From Puniceicoccaceae bacterium (GTDB lineage Bacteria > Verrucomicrobiota > Verrucomicrobiia > Opitutales > Coraliomargaritaceae), in assembly GCA_002729725.1 (NCBI GenBank), contig PBYS01000098.1:1-64000 (forward strand): a DNA stretch of 64,000 nt, written 5' to 3'. Numbering within the stretch: the stretch's first letter is position 1; each line of letters starts with the position of its first letter. The notes beneath the pieces are model-generated. The model had not been told where the DNA came from and ran no database searches. It was given only the letters and a program-made list of their open reading frames with translations. A program made the position numbers and the translations under genes. Shown here piece after piece: positions 8,325-17,052 of this stretch.

Positions 8325-10497
8325 AATTACCGACCCGTAGTAGGCGTATGCCATCGGCGATCACATAGCCATCGGTGCCATCGGTTCGGATTTCGACGCT
8401 GCCGGTGGTGGCGGCAGCGAATTCTTTTTCGCCTAGCAGTACCCATTTGCCGCCATCTTCCTGTTGATTTACAGTAACTGTGGTGGTGCCATCGCTGCCT
8501 GTCAGGTCGATGGGCACATTGGTGGCTCTGTTTGTATAGCTAGTCCAGCGAGCATATACCCAATAGGTTCCAGAGAGGGGGACATCGATCTGATAGTTGA
8601 AGGACTTGTTGCCCTTGTCTGTGTTGCCGTCATGCGAATAATTACTGCCGTAATAGCCGTTGTTGGTGCTAGAGCTGCTCCATGTGCCCGTTTGGCTGAC
8701 CTGGGAGCTGTCCGTATTGTCGATGATGAGTTCGCTGATGGTAATCGGAGTGCGTGTGCCAGTCCATGCGCGAACCCAATCGACTTGCATGACTTGATCG
8801 TCTATTAGGTCAGTGACGCCGTTATTATCCCATCCACCGAGTTGCATGGAGAGAATCATGAAAGCAGGCGCACTTGGAATGCGGGAATTGCTCCATTCAG
8901 CAGTCTTTCGTCCGTCGATGTAGAACTCGAGTAAGTCGTCTTGCCAGTAGACGCCATAGGTATGGAAGTCGTCTGTTGTGGCTGGGTAGGTGATTTTCCC
9001 CCAATTGGTATGTTGATGCTGAGAGCCGTAGCCATCCCAGTGAGTGGCGTGTTGGGTGGTGTCTTCGCCCCAAATTCCCAGTGATTCCATGATGTCGATC
9101 TCCATGCCGTCGCCGTAGGTGTGAGTGCCGGAACCGTAACTGTCTGAAACGAGGTTTTCTGTCGCGCTCCCAAAGTTTGTGTCGGCGTAGCTTCCCCGGC
9201 TGACGTGGGCATCCTCGCTTACGTAGTAGGTGACGCCATTGATGATCAATTGCGGTCGATCCGCTTGATTCGCAGCTTCCTTACTATGGAATTTTACCGA
9301 TCGGTTGCGCATAAATGTATCCGCCAAAACAATACTGATAATCTTGTCGTCGTCCATTTGCTCACTGACGAAATCGGTAATGTCCAGCGTGACCTCTTGG
9401 CCCACGGTGTTGATCTCGCCCCATTTTTGTTCGATCCAAACAGGATCTGCGGCCGGTTTATTATTCCAGGTGAGAGTGGATTCGTTCCATGAATCATCAC
9501 GCAGCTTCATGTAAACCAAGTTATTCGGGACGGAGCCCTGAGTTTTAATTGCAGATGCCTTTAGTTTAAGCACCGCACTGGTGATTGTCCCGGGGCTTGC
9601 ATTGCTGAGGTCAAACTTGAGGTAGGAGCGATAGTAGCCTTCCAACCAGCCGTAATTAGCGCGGTCAGGCATCATCCAGAAGGCGGGCCATAAGCCTTTG
9701 ACTGCTGGATATTTGATACGCGCCTCAAAGTATCCATACTGTTGGCGATACACATCGTAGGTGCTCACTTGGCATCCGGAGTTACTATAGCTACTGCCCC
9801 CGATACTGCCGGAGTCGGTGCTCGCTTTAAGATTCAGGTATCCATCGGCTACGGTAACATTTTTATGGTTGTTGCCGCCGCTGCCGGGCATGCCGGCATA
9901 GGTGGTGGCAAAGCGCCATTTGTTTCCGTCTAAAGCCGTGCCATCAAAATTATCTTCAAAGGTGAGTTCCCAATCCCCTTCAATAGATGGGACTGGTTCG
10001 ACAGGCTCCGGAGTAGTCACAAAGCGCACGGCATCGGCGATCACGTAGCCATTGGTCAATTCATTGCCGATGCGGACAGTGCCCGAGTTGCCGGCATCGA
10101 AAGGGTAGGTGCCTAGTAGGACCCATTCACCGCCGTTGGCTTGCTGATTCACTTCAACATAATCGATACCCGTGGAGTGTGTGATGTCGATTGGGACGTT
10201 GCTGGCTCGGTTTGCGTGCTCGGACCAAATCGCATACACTTCATAGGAGTCGCTGCTAGGCAGGGTGGGGGCGAAGAGCACACTCTTGGCTCCCTTGCTG
10301 GTATTGCTGTCGTGCAAGTAGTCTGCACCATAGCGATCGCTGGAGTAAGTGCCCGTTGTCCATGTGCCAGTGGTTGTGACACCGCTGGTTGCAGCATTGT
10401 CTAAGATAATTTCAGCGGCAATGGTTTCGCTGCAAATGAATGCAGTCAGCAGAACGCTGAGTGTAAATGGGGAGCTTTTTAATTTTTTGAGGGGCAT
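8323..10497 (-). CDS. Secreted GH16 glucanase with golvesin-like flanking domains and a DNRLRE-type insert
   Basis: 724 residues. Signal peptide 1-28. Residues 29-161 and 589-724 are homologous domains (NRASNVPIDI / NRATNVPIDL, VNQQ, GYVIADAVRF / GYVIADGIRL), resembling golvesin-type beta-sandwich domains. GH16 begins near 174 (EGDWELTFEDNFDG) and runs to GLWPAFWMMPDR at about 279. It is then interrupted by about 170 residues (286-455, bases 9133-9642) resembling a DNRLRE domain (YRSYLKFDLS, ESTLTWNNKP, NRSVKFHSKEA). It resumes at GDGMEIDIMESLG with Glu466, Asp468 and Glu471. The active-site motif is intact, so an active extracellular beta-glucanase is expected. The insert order appears permuted. 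Divergent from the PEP-CTERM gene. Confidence 0.85.
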   Translation of the reverse strand: MPLKKLKSSPFTLSVLLTAFICSETIAAEIILDNAATSGVTTTGTWTTGTYSSDRYGADYLHDSNTSKGAKSVLFAPTLPSSDSYEVYAIWSEHANRASNVPIDITHSTGIDYVEVNQQANGGEWVLLGTYPFDAGNSGTVRIGNELTNGYVIADAVRFVTTPEPVEPVPSIEGDWELTFEDNFDGTALDGNKWRFATTYAGMPGSGGNNHKNVTVADGYLNLKASTDSGSIGGSSYSNSGCQVSTYDVYRQQYGYFEARIKYPAVKGLWPAFWMMPDRANYGWLEGYYRSYLKFDLSNASPGTITSAVLKLKASAIKTQGSVPNNLVYMKLRDDSWNESTLTWNNKPAADPVWIEQKWGEINTVGQEVTLDITDFVSEQMDDDKIISIVLADTFMRNRSVKFHSKEAANQADRPQLIINGVTYYVSEDAHVSRGSYADTNFGSATENLVSDSYGSGTHTYGDGMEIDIMESLGIWGEDTTQHATHWDGYGSQHQHTNWGKITYPATTDDFHTYGVYWQDDLLEFYIDGRKTAEWSNSRIPSAPAFMILSMQLGGWDNNGVTDLIDDQVMQVDWVRAWTGTRTPITISELIIDNTDSSQVSQTGTWSSSSTNNGYYGSNYSHDGNTDKGNKSFNYQIDVPLSGTYWVYARWTSYTNRATNVPIDLTGSDGTTTVTVNQQEDGGKWVLLGEKEFAAATTGSVEIRTDGTDGYVIADGIRLLRVGN

Positions 10498-10702
10498 AGT
10501 GACTCTTGTTTTTGGGGTGAATTTGAGTCTGTCGGTTTATCGGAAGACTTAGGGGGCACATCATACAGCAAGATATAATCATAGGGTTAGTCAGTAGCTG
10601 CTTGAGAATGTGCGGATCGCTGATTATAGCTGAGTTTAGCAAGAGTATGACAACTTTTGAATGGCTAGGAGAATGAGGTGCTCAGTCATGCTCAGTCGGT
10701 AA

Positions 10703-10712
10703 AAGACACATA
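10703..10712 (-). promoter_or_regulatory. Candidate element TATGTGTCTT between GH16 and PEP-CTERM genes
   Basis: Exact 10-base match on the minus strand to 8306-8315 upstream of GH1. It lies in the shared divergent region, next to an imperfect palindrome at 10721. Short and found by eye. Confidence 0.25.
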
Positions 10713-10720
10713 AAATGTCG

Positions 10721-10733
10721 GTTAAACGTTAAC
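10721..10733. promoter_or_regulatory. Operator-like palindrome GTTAA-N3-TTAAC
   Basis: GTTAAACGTTAAC is an inverted repeat with 5-bp arms and an ACG centre, resembling the T-rich, CG-centred operators of LacI/GalR regulators. It is 63 bp upstream of the PEP-CTERM gene in the 298-bp divergent region. No LacI-family gene is in the window. Confidence 0.3.
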
Positions 10734-10795
10734 ACTTTCAGGGCCAGTTATGCTAAAGTTCATGTTCTTACCTCACTCAGCTAACACTACATAAT

Positions 10796-11536
10796 ATGAA
10801 ACCTCTTATTCTGCTCTCATCTCTCCTCGTTTCAGCGCAGCTGGCTACAGCAGCAAGCGTCAATTTGGATAGTAGCTCTACCGTAACAGTTGCCACCGAT
10901 CTGACCGCCACGGGTAATGTGGACTGGGCATATTGGAATACTTCAGCGAACCCTGCTTCAGGTGTGGCGACCAATGATATGAACGGGGGAGCAGGCATCG
11001 GCAGCATTGTCGCTTATGGAACAGGCACGACTGTTCGTGGCACTAGTTTTGGGACGACTGCGGATTTTAGCTTCACGAATGGATCGGCGACTGCAAGTGG
11101 CTCAGTGACGAATCCGACGGGCTTGTTCAATTCGGTATTGAATACGGCCGGTGAGGGGGTTCAGCTTGATTTTACTTTAGCGCAAGCGGGGCAGGCTTAC
11201 ACGATTGATTTGTGGACTGCTGGCTTTGGGACTCCATCAGCAACCATTGTTGCTTCGATCCCGGGCGCGACTTATAATTCTGGATTGATCTCTAATCCTG
11301 ACGGAGGGGCGTATGGAGGTGCGGGTGCTAAGAACTCATACCGCTATACTTTTACTGTTGTTGCGGACAGTGACAATGATGTGTTTAATTTCAGTATCGC
11401 GACCGGTGGAACACAACAGGGGAGTGGACATGTGATTATTTCTGCTGCAACGATTGCTGTTCCAGAGCCTGCTACCTATGCCACGATTGCGGGCTTGTCC
11501 GCTTTGGTTGCTGTGATGGTGCGTCGTCGCAAATAA
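10796..11536 (+). CDS. Secreted PEP-CTERM anchor-domain protein
   Basis: 246 residues with an N-terminal signal peptide (MKPLILLSSLLVSAQLATAA) and a C-terminal sorting signal: VPEPATYATIAGLSALVAVM followed by RRRK, the PEP-motif, hydrophobic helix and basic tail recognised by exosortase. The middle is rich in Gly, Ser, Thr and Asn with beta-type patterning and no enzymatic motif; it could be a carbohydrate-binding or exopolysaccharide-associated protein. Divergently transcribed from GH16-2, which suggests shared control. Its own terminator follows at once. Confidence 0.8.
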   Translation: MKPLILLSSLLVSAQLATAASVNLDSSSTVTVATDLTATGNVDWAYWNTSANPASGVATNDMNGGAGIGSIVAYGTGTTVRGTSFGTTADFSFTNGSATASGSVTNPTGLFNSVLNTAGEGVQLDFTLAQAGQAYTIDLWTAGFGTPSATIVASIPGATYNSGLISNPDGGAYGGAGAKNSYRYTFTVVADSDNDVFNFSIATGGTQQGSGHVIISAATIAVPEPATYATIAGLSALVAVMVRRRK

Positions 11537-11559
11537 TTTTTAGGGTTATATATTGGGTA

Positions 11560-11590
11560 AAGGCGTGGGCGAAAGCTCACGCCTTTTTTA
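11560..11590 (+). terminator. Rho-independent terminator of the PEP-CTERM gene
   Basis: AAGGCGTGGGC-GAAA-GCTCACGCCTT followed by a T run: a GC-rich stem with a GAAA tetraloop and one wobble pair, 24 bp after the stop codon. Confidence 0.9.
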
Positions 11591-11727
11591 CGTCTACATG
11601 GTCGTGTGTATTGGATAGTGATGTGGTCGAGGCATTCACCTTTTAACCGTGATTTAAATTAAAAAGTTCATTTGAGAAAGTATCCCGAGGCGCACTACTT
11701 GGCATGAACTGTATTGTTTACGGGCAC

Positions 11728-12299
11728 TTGGTCTTGATACATTTGCCAGAATAGAATCCACTGATCCAAGAAAATGCTCTCTCCCTAGTTTGAGTTGTAA
11801 CTGATTGTTTCGAGAGCGCTTGTCACTACGGCCCAGGAGTCTGGTTGTAGCGTCTCAGAGAATTGCACTTCAAAGGGCACTTCCTTGGCGATGCCCGCTC
11901 GGCTGAACGTCAGCGTGAGTTGGTTGGGCTCGATTAAATGAACCCTTGGGTTGGCTGGGGCACTGCCTGCGGCTAAGGGATCGGTGCCTAGGAAAAACTC
12001 TAGTCGATTTGGGCGGCCGTCGGCGTCTGAAACGTCTGTCTGCCCGGTGCTATTTGCGTTCGGGGAGGGACCTACGGTCGTGCGCCATGCATCGTAGGGC
12101 TTGTCGTGTAGGTAGATAGTGGCATTGCTAGTTAACCAAGTTCCGGTTGTGGTGAATCCGCGGTGTAGTTCGCTAGGCCGACGGAATCTTCGACTACTAT
12201 AGCGCGGTCAAAGTGAGCTTGCGTGATCACAAGGTCTGAGAGCATGCGGCGGGCTTCGCGCACATAGAGTTCATGTGGCCAGCCGCCCGTTTCTGATAG
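11728..12299 (-). pseudogene. Gene graveyard: three joined remnants (C-terminal tail copy 2, secreted-protein tail, FAD-oxidoreductase piece)
   Basis: Read on the minus strand. At about 12170-12299 a frame reads SETGGWPHELYVREARRMLS and continues DLVITQAHFDRAIVVEDS, typical of FAD-dependent oxidoreductases of the FAD_oxidored type. It ends at TAA. Shifted by one frame, about 11798-12180 reads TWLTSNATIYLHDKPYDAWR, later DVSDADGRPNRLEFFLGTDP, a tail found on verrucomicrobial exported proteins. In that same frame follows N-stop-GESIFLDQWILFWQMYQDQ, matching the remnant at 3131-3210 with Tyr replaced by TAG. None of the pieces has a start or an intact family length. Confidence 0.65.
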
Positions 12300-12348
12300 T
12301 CATAGGAGGGGTGGGGGGAGGGCATTATATTTGAATTGTGCATGAAGT

Positions 12349-12387
12349 GTTAGCCGTCTGCTAGCTAAATATGTGTGATTTGCTGAT
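12349..12387 (+). promoter_or_regulatory. Candidate 39-bp element upstream of the GH1-AraC gene
   Basis: About 74% identical to 8286-8324 upstream of the other GH1 gene, with a TATGTGT core at 12370. It lies 113-151 bp before the start codon, a plausible place for autoregulation. The rest of the 200-bp gap to the gene shows nothing else clear. Confidence 0.3.
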
Positions 12388-12499
12388 GATTTGTCTTCTA
12401 TTGGCAGTTTACCCTTTTTTTATTGAACAGCATTTGAAAAGGAGTGTGCTTTGTGGGTTTGTGGGCCTTGGTATGATCCATTCCTCTGCTACTTAAATT

Positions 12500-14266
12500 A
12501 TGACAAAGAGCTCGAGCCTATTTCCTGAAGATTTCATGTGGGGAGCATCGACTTCTTCCTATCAAATTGAAGGGGCGCATGATGCGGATGGCAAAGGCGC
12601 GTCTATTTGGGATGCGTTTGTGCAACGTGAAGGCCGTATTTGGCGTGGGCAGAGTGGGCGAGTCAGTTGCGATCATTATCATCGCTTTAAGGAAGATGTT
12701 GGGCACATGCAGATCATGGGGCTGAAGGCTTATCGTTTCTCCATTTCGTGGTCGCGTATCTTGCCTAATGGCACCGGTGCCATAAATGAGGCTGGGGTCG
12801 CGTTTTATGATGCCTTAATTAATGAGTTACTTGATAATGGCATCGAGCCTTGGGTGACGCTTTACCATTGGGATTTACCCTACGAACTCTTTCTCAGAGG
12901 CGGTTGGCTTGATCGTAATAGTTCGCTTTGGTTTGCGGAGTATACGAAAGTTGTGGTGGATCGTTTTTCGGATCGAGTGAAGCACTGGGTGACGATCAAT
13001 GAGCCGCAGTGTTTCATCGGTCTAGGGTATCGAGATGGTTTGCACGCCCCCGGGATGACTTTGAGTTTTAAGGAATGCCTGATGGCAGGGCATAATGCCC
13101 CGTTGGCGCACGGACGATCGGTGCAAGTGATTCGTGAACATGCGAAGCAAACTCCGATCATTGGCTGGTCTTCTTCGGGGGCGGTTTATCGCCCGGCCAC
13201 GGTTAGCCGGGATGACATTAGCGCGGCGCGTGAAGCGACCAGTGCCATTTATTCTGATAATGTGTGGAACACGCGTTGGTGGTCGGACCCCGCGATTCTT
13301 GGGCACTACCCCGAGGAAGGCTTGAAGGCTTATCAGCAGGCATTGCCGAGTTTTCCTGCATCGGATTTTGAAATTATTCAGCAACCGCTGGATTATTACG
13401 CCTGTAATATTTTTCAGGTGTCGACCGTGCGTATGAGTGAGGAGGGCACGCCGGTTGCCGTCCCACTGATAGAGGGGGAGGAGATCACACTTTACGAGTG
13501 GACGCAGCATTCCGATAGCCTCTACTGGGGGCCACGTTTTATACATGAGCTCTACGATCTACCGCTGGTGATTACGCAGAATGGCTGCTCGACCTTAGAT
13601 CGAGTGAGTTTGGATGGCGCAGTGCATGATAGCAATCGTACGGACTTTATCATTGGGCATTTACTGGCCCTGCAAAGAGCGATGGATGAGGAGGTGGATG
13701 TGCGCGGTTACTTCCATTGGTCTCTACTTGACAATTTTGAGTGGCAAGAAGGGTTTAAGCACCGTTTTGGTTTGATACATGTGAACTATCAGACCCAAAC
13801 TCGAACGTGGAAAGATTCGGCTTACTGTCTGCAGAAAATTATTGCTTCGAATGGCAACAGCTTGAAGGAGTATATGCATTCAGACTCGGAGCCCGTGCCT
13901 TTTGTGGTTAAAGAAGCAAAGCGCTATATCGATGCCAATTTGGCGGAGACCTTTAATGTGAAAACGATCGCAGCTCATTTAAACTGTCACCCGGATTTCC
14001 TAAGCCGACGCTTTAAGCAGTTTGTCGGTACCAGTCTGAGTGAGTATATTCGGCAAATTCGTTTAGATTTTGCACGTAATTTATTAAGAGACCCCGATGT
14101 CCATATCGGAGATGCGGCGGATCGAGCCGGCTTCTCGGATCGCATCCATTTCAGTAAAGTATTTCGTAAAGAAATGGGGATGACCCCCAGCCAATATAAA
14201 CAGCAATTCCGAGTGCCTGTGGGAACCCCAGTGGCTGAAGTGGCCAAGAACCCTCGTCTGACATAA
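12500..14266 (+). CDS. GH1 beta-glucosidase-like domain fused to AraC-type HTH; probable sugar-sensing regulator
   Basis: 588 residues. Residues 1 to about 452 are a full-length GH1 fold, clearly paralogous to the GH1 at 6783-8186 along its whole length (SYQIEGA, HWDLPYEL, TINEPQCFIGLG, DNFEWQEG). The acid/base Glu168 is kept, but the nucleophile motif is ITQNG instead of ITENG: Gln360, codon CAG at 13577-13579. The Tyr usually contacting the nucleophile is Phe305 (CNIF versus CNIY in the paralogue). Residues about 466-568 form a two-helix-turn-helix AraC/XylS domain (VVKEAKRYIDANL, TIAAHLNCHPDFLSRRFKQF, AADRAGFSDRIHFSKVFRKE, MGMTPSQYKQQF). No signal peptide. I infer a catalytically dead sugar-binding sensor that controls this glucan locus. 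Confidence 0.85.
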   Translation: MTKSSSLFPEDFMWGASTSSYQIEGAHDADGKGASIWDAFVQREGRIWRGQSGRVSCDHYHRFKEDVGHMQIMGLKAYRFSISWSRILPNGTGAINEAGVAFYDALINELLDNGIEPWVTLYHWDLPYELFLRGGWLDRNSSLWFAEYTKVVVDRFSDRVKHWVTINEPQCFIGLGYRDGLHAPGMTLSFKECLMAGHNAPLAHGRSVQVIREHAKQTPIIGWSSSGAVYRPATVSRDDISAAREATSAIYSDNVWNTRWWSDPAILGHYPEEGLKAYQQALPSFPASDFEIIQQPLDYYACNIFQVSTVRMSEEGTPVAVPLIEGEEITLYEWTQHSDSLYWGPRFIHELYDLPLVITQNGCSTLDRVSLDGAVHDSNRTDFIIGHLLALQRAMDEEVDVRGYFHWSLLDNFEWQEGFKHRFGLIHVNYQTQTRTWKDSAYCLQKIIASNGNSLKEYMHSDSEPVPFVVKEAKRYIDANLAETFNVKTIAAHLNCHPDFLSRRFKQFVGTSLSEYIRQIRLDFARNLLRDPDVHIGDAADRAGFSDRIHFSKVFRKEMGMTPSQYKQQFRVPVGTPVAEVAKNPRLT

Positions 14267-14280
14267 AGGGGTAAGAATCA

Positions 14281-15018
14281 TTAGCGGACGTATTGGCGGC
14301 CTTGGTCGTCGGTGCGGATTCTCTCTCGCATTTCTCGGTCAATAATTCCAAGGGGATTGGGGTCTCGCTTAGATGGGGGGATGTCGACTAGAAAGAGTGT
14401 AGTGCGGTAGTTATTACCTGTTGTTTGAGGTGCTGAACGAACGACTAGCCAGCCTTCATCCTGATCGTTGGCAGCGACTTTAAGCCAAGTTTTTGAGGTC
14501 TCTGGGTAGGGGATGCTTCCGGACTCCGCCGTGTTCAGCAGCAGGTTTTTTCCGGCAAGTTGAACCGCGAGTTGACGTTTTGAAAAATTATAAACGCGAT
14601 ATGTATTGGCTGGGAATTTTTCCAATGAGTGATCCATGACCACTGTTTTATATTCCAGTATGGAACCCTCGGGGTTACGGATGAGGAGAATAATGTAGGG
14701 CCCGCCGTCTGATAATTTTGCCTGCGCCAATGTGGTTTTAATCGGAGGCAAGTTGGGATCCTCAGGATTGGGAGTTTCTTTGTAAAATACGACCTCTCCA
14801 CTCTTCGGTGCAGGATACAGTCGAGAGAACGATCCAAGGCTAGTTCTTAGAACGACTGGCTCTTTATCGATATCGAAAAGCACAGTCTCGAATGATGCCA
14901 TAGAGAGGACCCGGAATTGAGCCGGTTCTTCGGGAGCTGTCTGCGCAGTGCCATTTGATAGTAGCAGGCATAAGGAACTGATAAGTGTAAGTGCTAGATG
15001 TCTGATGCTGAGAGCCAT
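14281..15018 (-). CDS. Hypothetical exported protein linked to the Verru_Chthon cassette gene
   Basis: 245 residues with a signal peptide (MALSIRHLALTLISSLCLLL-SNGTAQ). No catalytic motif is recognised. The middle alternates short hydrophobic strands (VVFYKE, YIILLIRNPEG, YRVYNFSKRQLAVQLAGKNL), suggesting a beta-rich periplasmic protein. The C-terminus is charged (IIDREMRERIRTDDQGRQYVR minus its last residue). Its start overlaps the end of the cassette protein A remnant by 25 bp, so it was probably cotranscribed and translationally coupled. With the upstream gene truncated by an IS-side event it may now lack a promoter. Confidence 0.6.
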   Translation of the reverse strand: MALSIRHLALTLISSLCLLLSNGTAQTAPEEPAQFRVLSMASFETVLFDIDKEPVVLRTSLGSFSRLYPAPKSGEVVFYKETPNPEDPNLPPIKTTLAQAKLSDGGPYIILLIRNPEGSILEYKTVVMDHSLEKFPANTYRVYNFSKRQLAVQLAGKNLLLNTAESGSIPYPETSKTWLKVAANDQDEGWLVVRSAPQTTGNNYRTTLFLVDIPPSKRDPNPLGIIDREMRERIRTDDQGRQYVR

Positions 15019-17052
15019 TGGAGGGATATGATTTTGAATTTGCGGCCGAGTGTTTGATTGATGCTTCCATCTGCGGGGGCTTCATGCGCCTCTAAGGAAT
15101 CGTCTACGAACTCGGGCAGACGTTGAACCACAGCTTCACACCAAGCCTGCCCGTCGACGACATTGGTCACTGGGTTCACTGTCTCACCATAAGTGCGAAT
15201 CGTAAAGGTGTCTGAGCGAGCGCTGAGACTGGCTCCGATTTTGGCTAGGATGTCCGCCTGAGTTATGTATTTAGGAGCAAAAGCGGAGCGATTACCGACA
15301 GGGCTTGAGGGGCTGTCGCCGCCTTCGAGCATAGATTTGTCGTATGCATTGGTATACTGAGAGTTTTGATTGTGCTTACTGCCATCACCAGTGGCGAGTT
15401 CATCTTCTTGCCAGAAAGTGTTGGGACCTGCATCATTGGCTGCAAAAATACCAGTTTCTGTGCGATCGATTGCTGCTTGTAGAGGTCCTTTAAAGTTTTC
15501 GTGTTCCCACGATGCGTCTGTAGCTTGAGGGGCGCCATCATCTGTATTTGGATTGTCGTAAAGGCGTCGATTTACGAAGTCAGCGACTGATACGAATGGG
15601 CCACGGTTGCGAATTTCGGCGACGATATTGCGGGCGAGCTGGGCGATCTGGTTCTCGTCAAGCGTGCGATAGCCTTTCCATGGGTCGTCAGGATCATTGT
15701 CACCGTAGGGGCGACTGAAGCGCGGGAAAGAGGCATCTAGTTCGGGATTGGAGCCAGAGTCGGCATTTTCTGGGGTGAAATCAAGTTGTTTGCCTCCACC
15801 TAAGACTGCTCGCCAGGCTTGTTCGGATGTTGAATTGATATTGAAGCCTCCCGCCATCACCAGTGCGGCCGCCGACTTATCTGGGTCTTGAAGATCAATA
15901 CTGTTTGAGTGGCGTTGGTAGCGGGTATTGGGAAGAGCGTCTGGTACCGTGCCGGTGGCAGGCACTGTCGAGAAGTAATATTGGTCCCAGAGCGTACGAT
16001 TGAGTAAATACGAAATATCGTAGTATGCATTCATATCTCTCCTTAGAGAATAATTGTTGTCCGTAGTGATCTCATCAATGCGTGTCAGCTGATAACCGAT
16101 CTGGTTTGGGTGTTTATTGTGCAGGTGGTAATCTGCTAAACTATTTCCAATGGGGTAGGAGGGGTAGCTGCCAAAAAAGGACAAGTTGGCGTGTTGTAGT
16201 TGTCCAATGGAGAAGAGATCTTGATCTTCATAGGGAAACTCAAAGAGCATGACATCGACCGCAGTGGTACCGTTGATTGAATCAAATCCAGAGCCTGCGG
16301 AAATGCGTTCTGGGGTGGATGAAGCTGCGTTGAACTTTTGCCATTTAACATTCTGCGCGGTCATACCTGATGTGGCGATGAATAGTACGTTGAAATTTTG
16401 ATCTCGTATCGTTCGCCCGGTTCGCGTCGCACGCATGTTGCCCTGAGCGATCCAGCGTGTGGTGAACATAAATTGATCTTCATTGAATCGAGCGGTTAGG
16501 CCTGCTCCAGAGAACAAGGCATGGCCTAAGGCCACATAGGCTGGTTTATCCAATGAGTCGTATTCGAGGGGGTCTGCCAATTGCAGGATTTGATCCGCTT
16601 GACTATCGGTCCAGTCAATCGATTGATGTGTGTTATACCAACGTCGATTAAACTTATCACCAGTCGGAGCGCTGCTGGATGGGTTTTTCAAGCGATCGTG
16701 GTTTGGGCCAGTCGAAGCTTCCTTAAGTGTCCAGCTGGCGTAGAAAACGTTGTCAGCATCGACAGGTTCGCCCAGATACATGTTCCAACCGCCGCGACTG
16801 GTTAAGCTAGAGCCATCTGTTGCGATGAGTTGGTAGGCGACATCTTCTTCGCCTGCCTCAATTAATAATTGCGGCTGAGTGCCACTGCCTGCTTGTTTGA
16901 AAGGTACTGTTACGTATGAGTATTCGTTGGGCGCTTGATTTTGAAGCACGTTTTTCTGAGTATAACTTTTACCCGATTCAGTCTCTGGTAGTGAAAAAAT
17001 CAAGCTTTGCCCTGGAGGGATATCTGGACAATCCAGTCGAAAACGTATAAAC
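14994..17052 (-). pseudogene. vccA: Verru_Chthon cassette protein A, 5'-truncated at an IS element
   Basis: About 685 residues of open frame matching the C-terminal part of the Verru_Chthon cassette protein A family: NIVAEIRNRGPFVSVADFVN, LAKIGASLSARSDTFTIRTY, AWCEAVVQRLPEFVD, and a C-terminus KFKIISLQWLSASDI. Family members are, as I recall, larger and start with a signal peptide; here the N-terminal part is absent and the frame begins exactly at the IS left end (the apparent ATG at 17052-17054 spans the junction). The missing 5' part is not on the far side of the IS, so DNA was also deleted. Native function (prepilin-like surface cassette) is unknown. Confidence 0.7.

Noticed and set aside
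10741..10756. Possible sigma-54 promoter (GGGCCAGTTATGCTA) before the PEP-CTERM gene
   Set aside because: GG-to-GC spacing is 11 rather than 12 and the -24 element is poor.
13022..13546. 174-codon minus-strand frame inside the GH1-AraC gene
   Set aside because: Antisense shadow of conserved GH1 codons.
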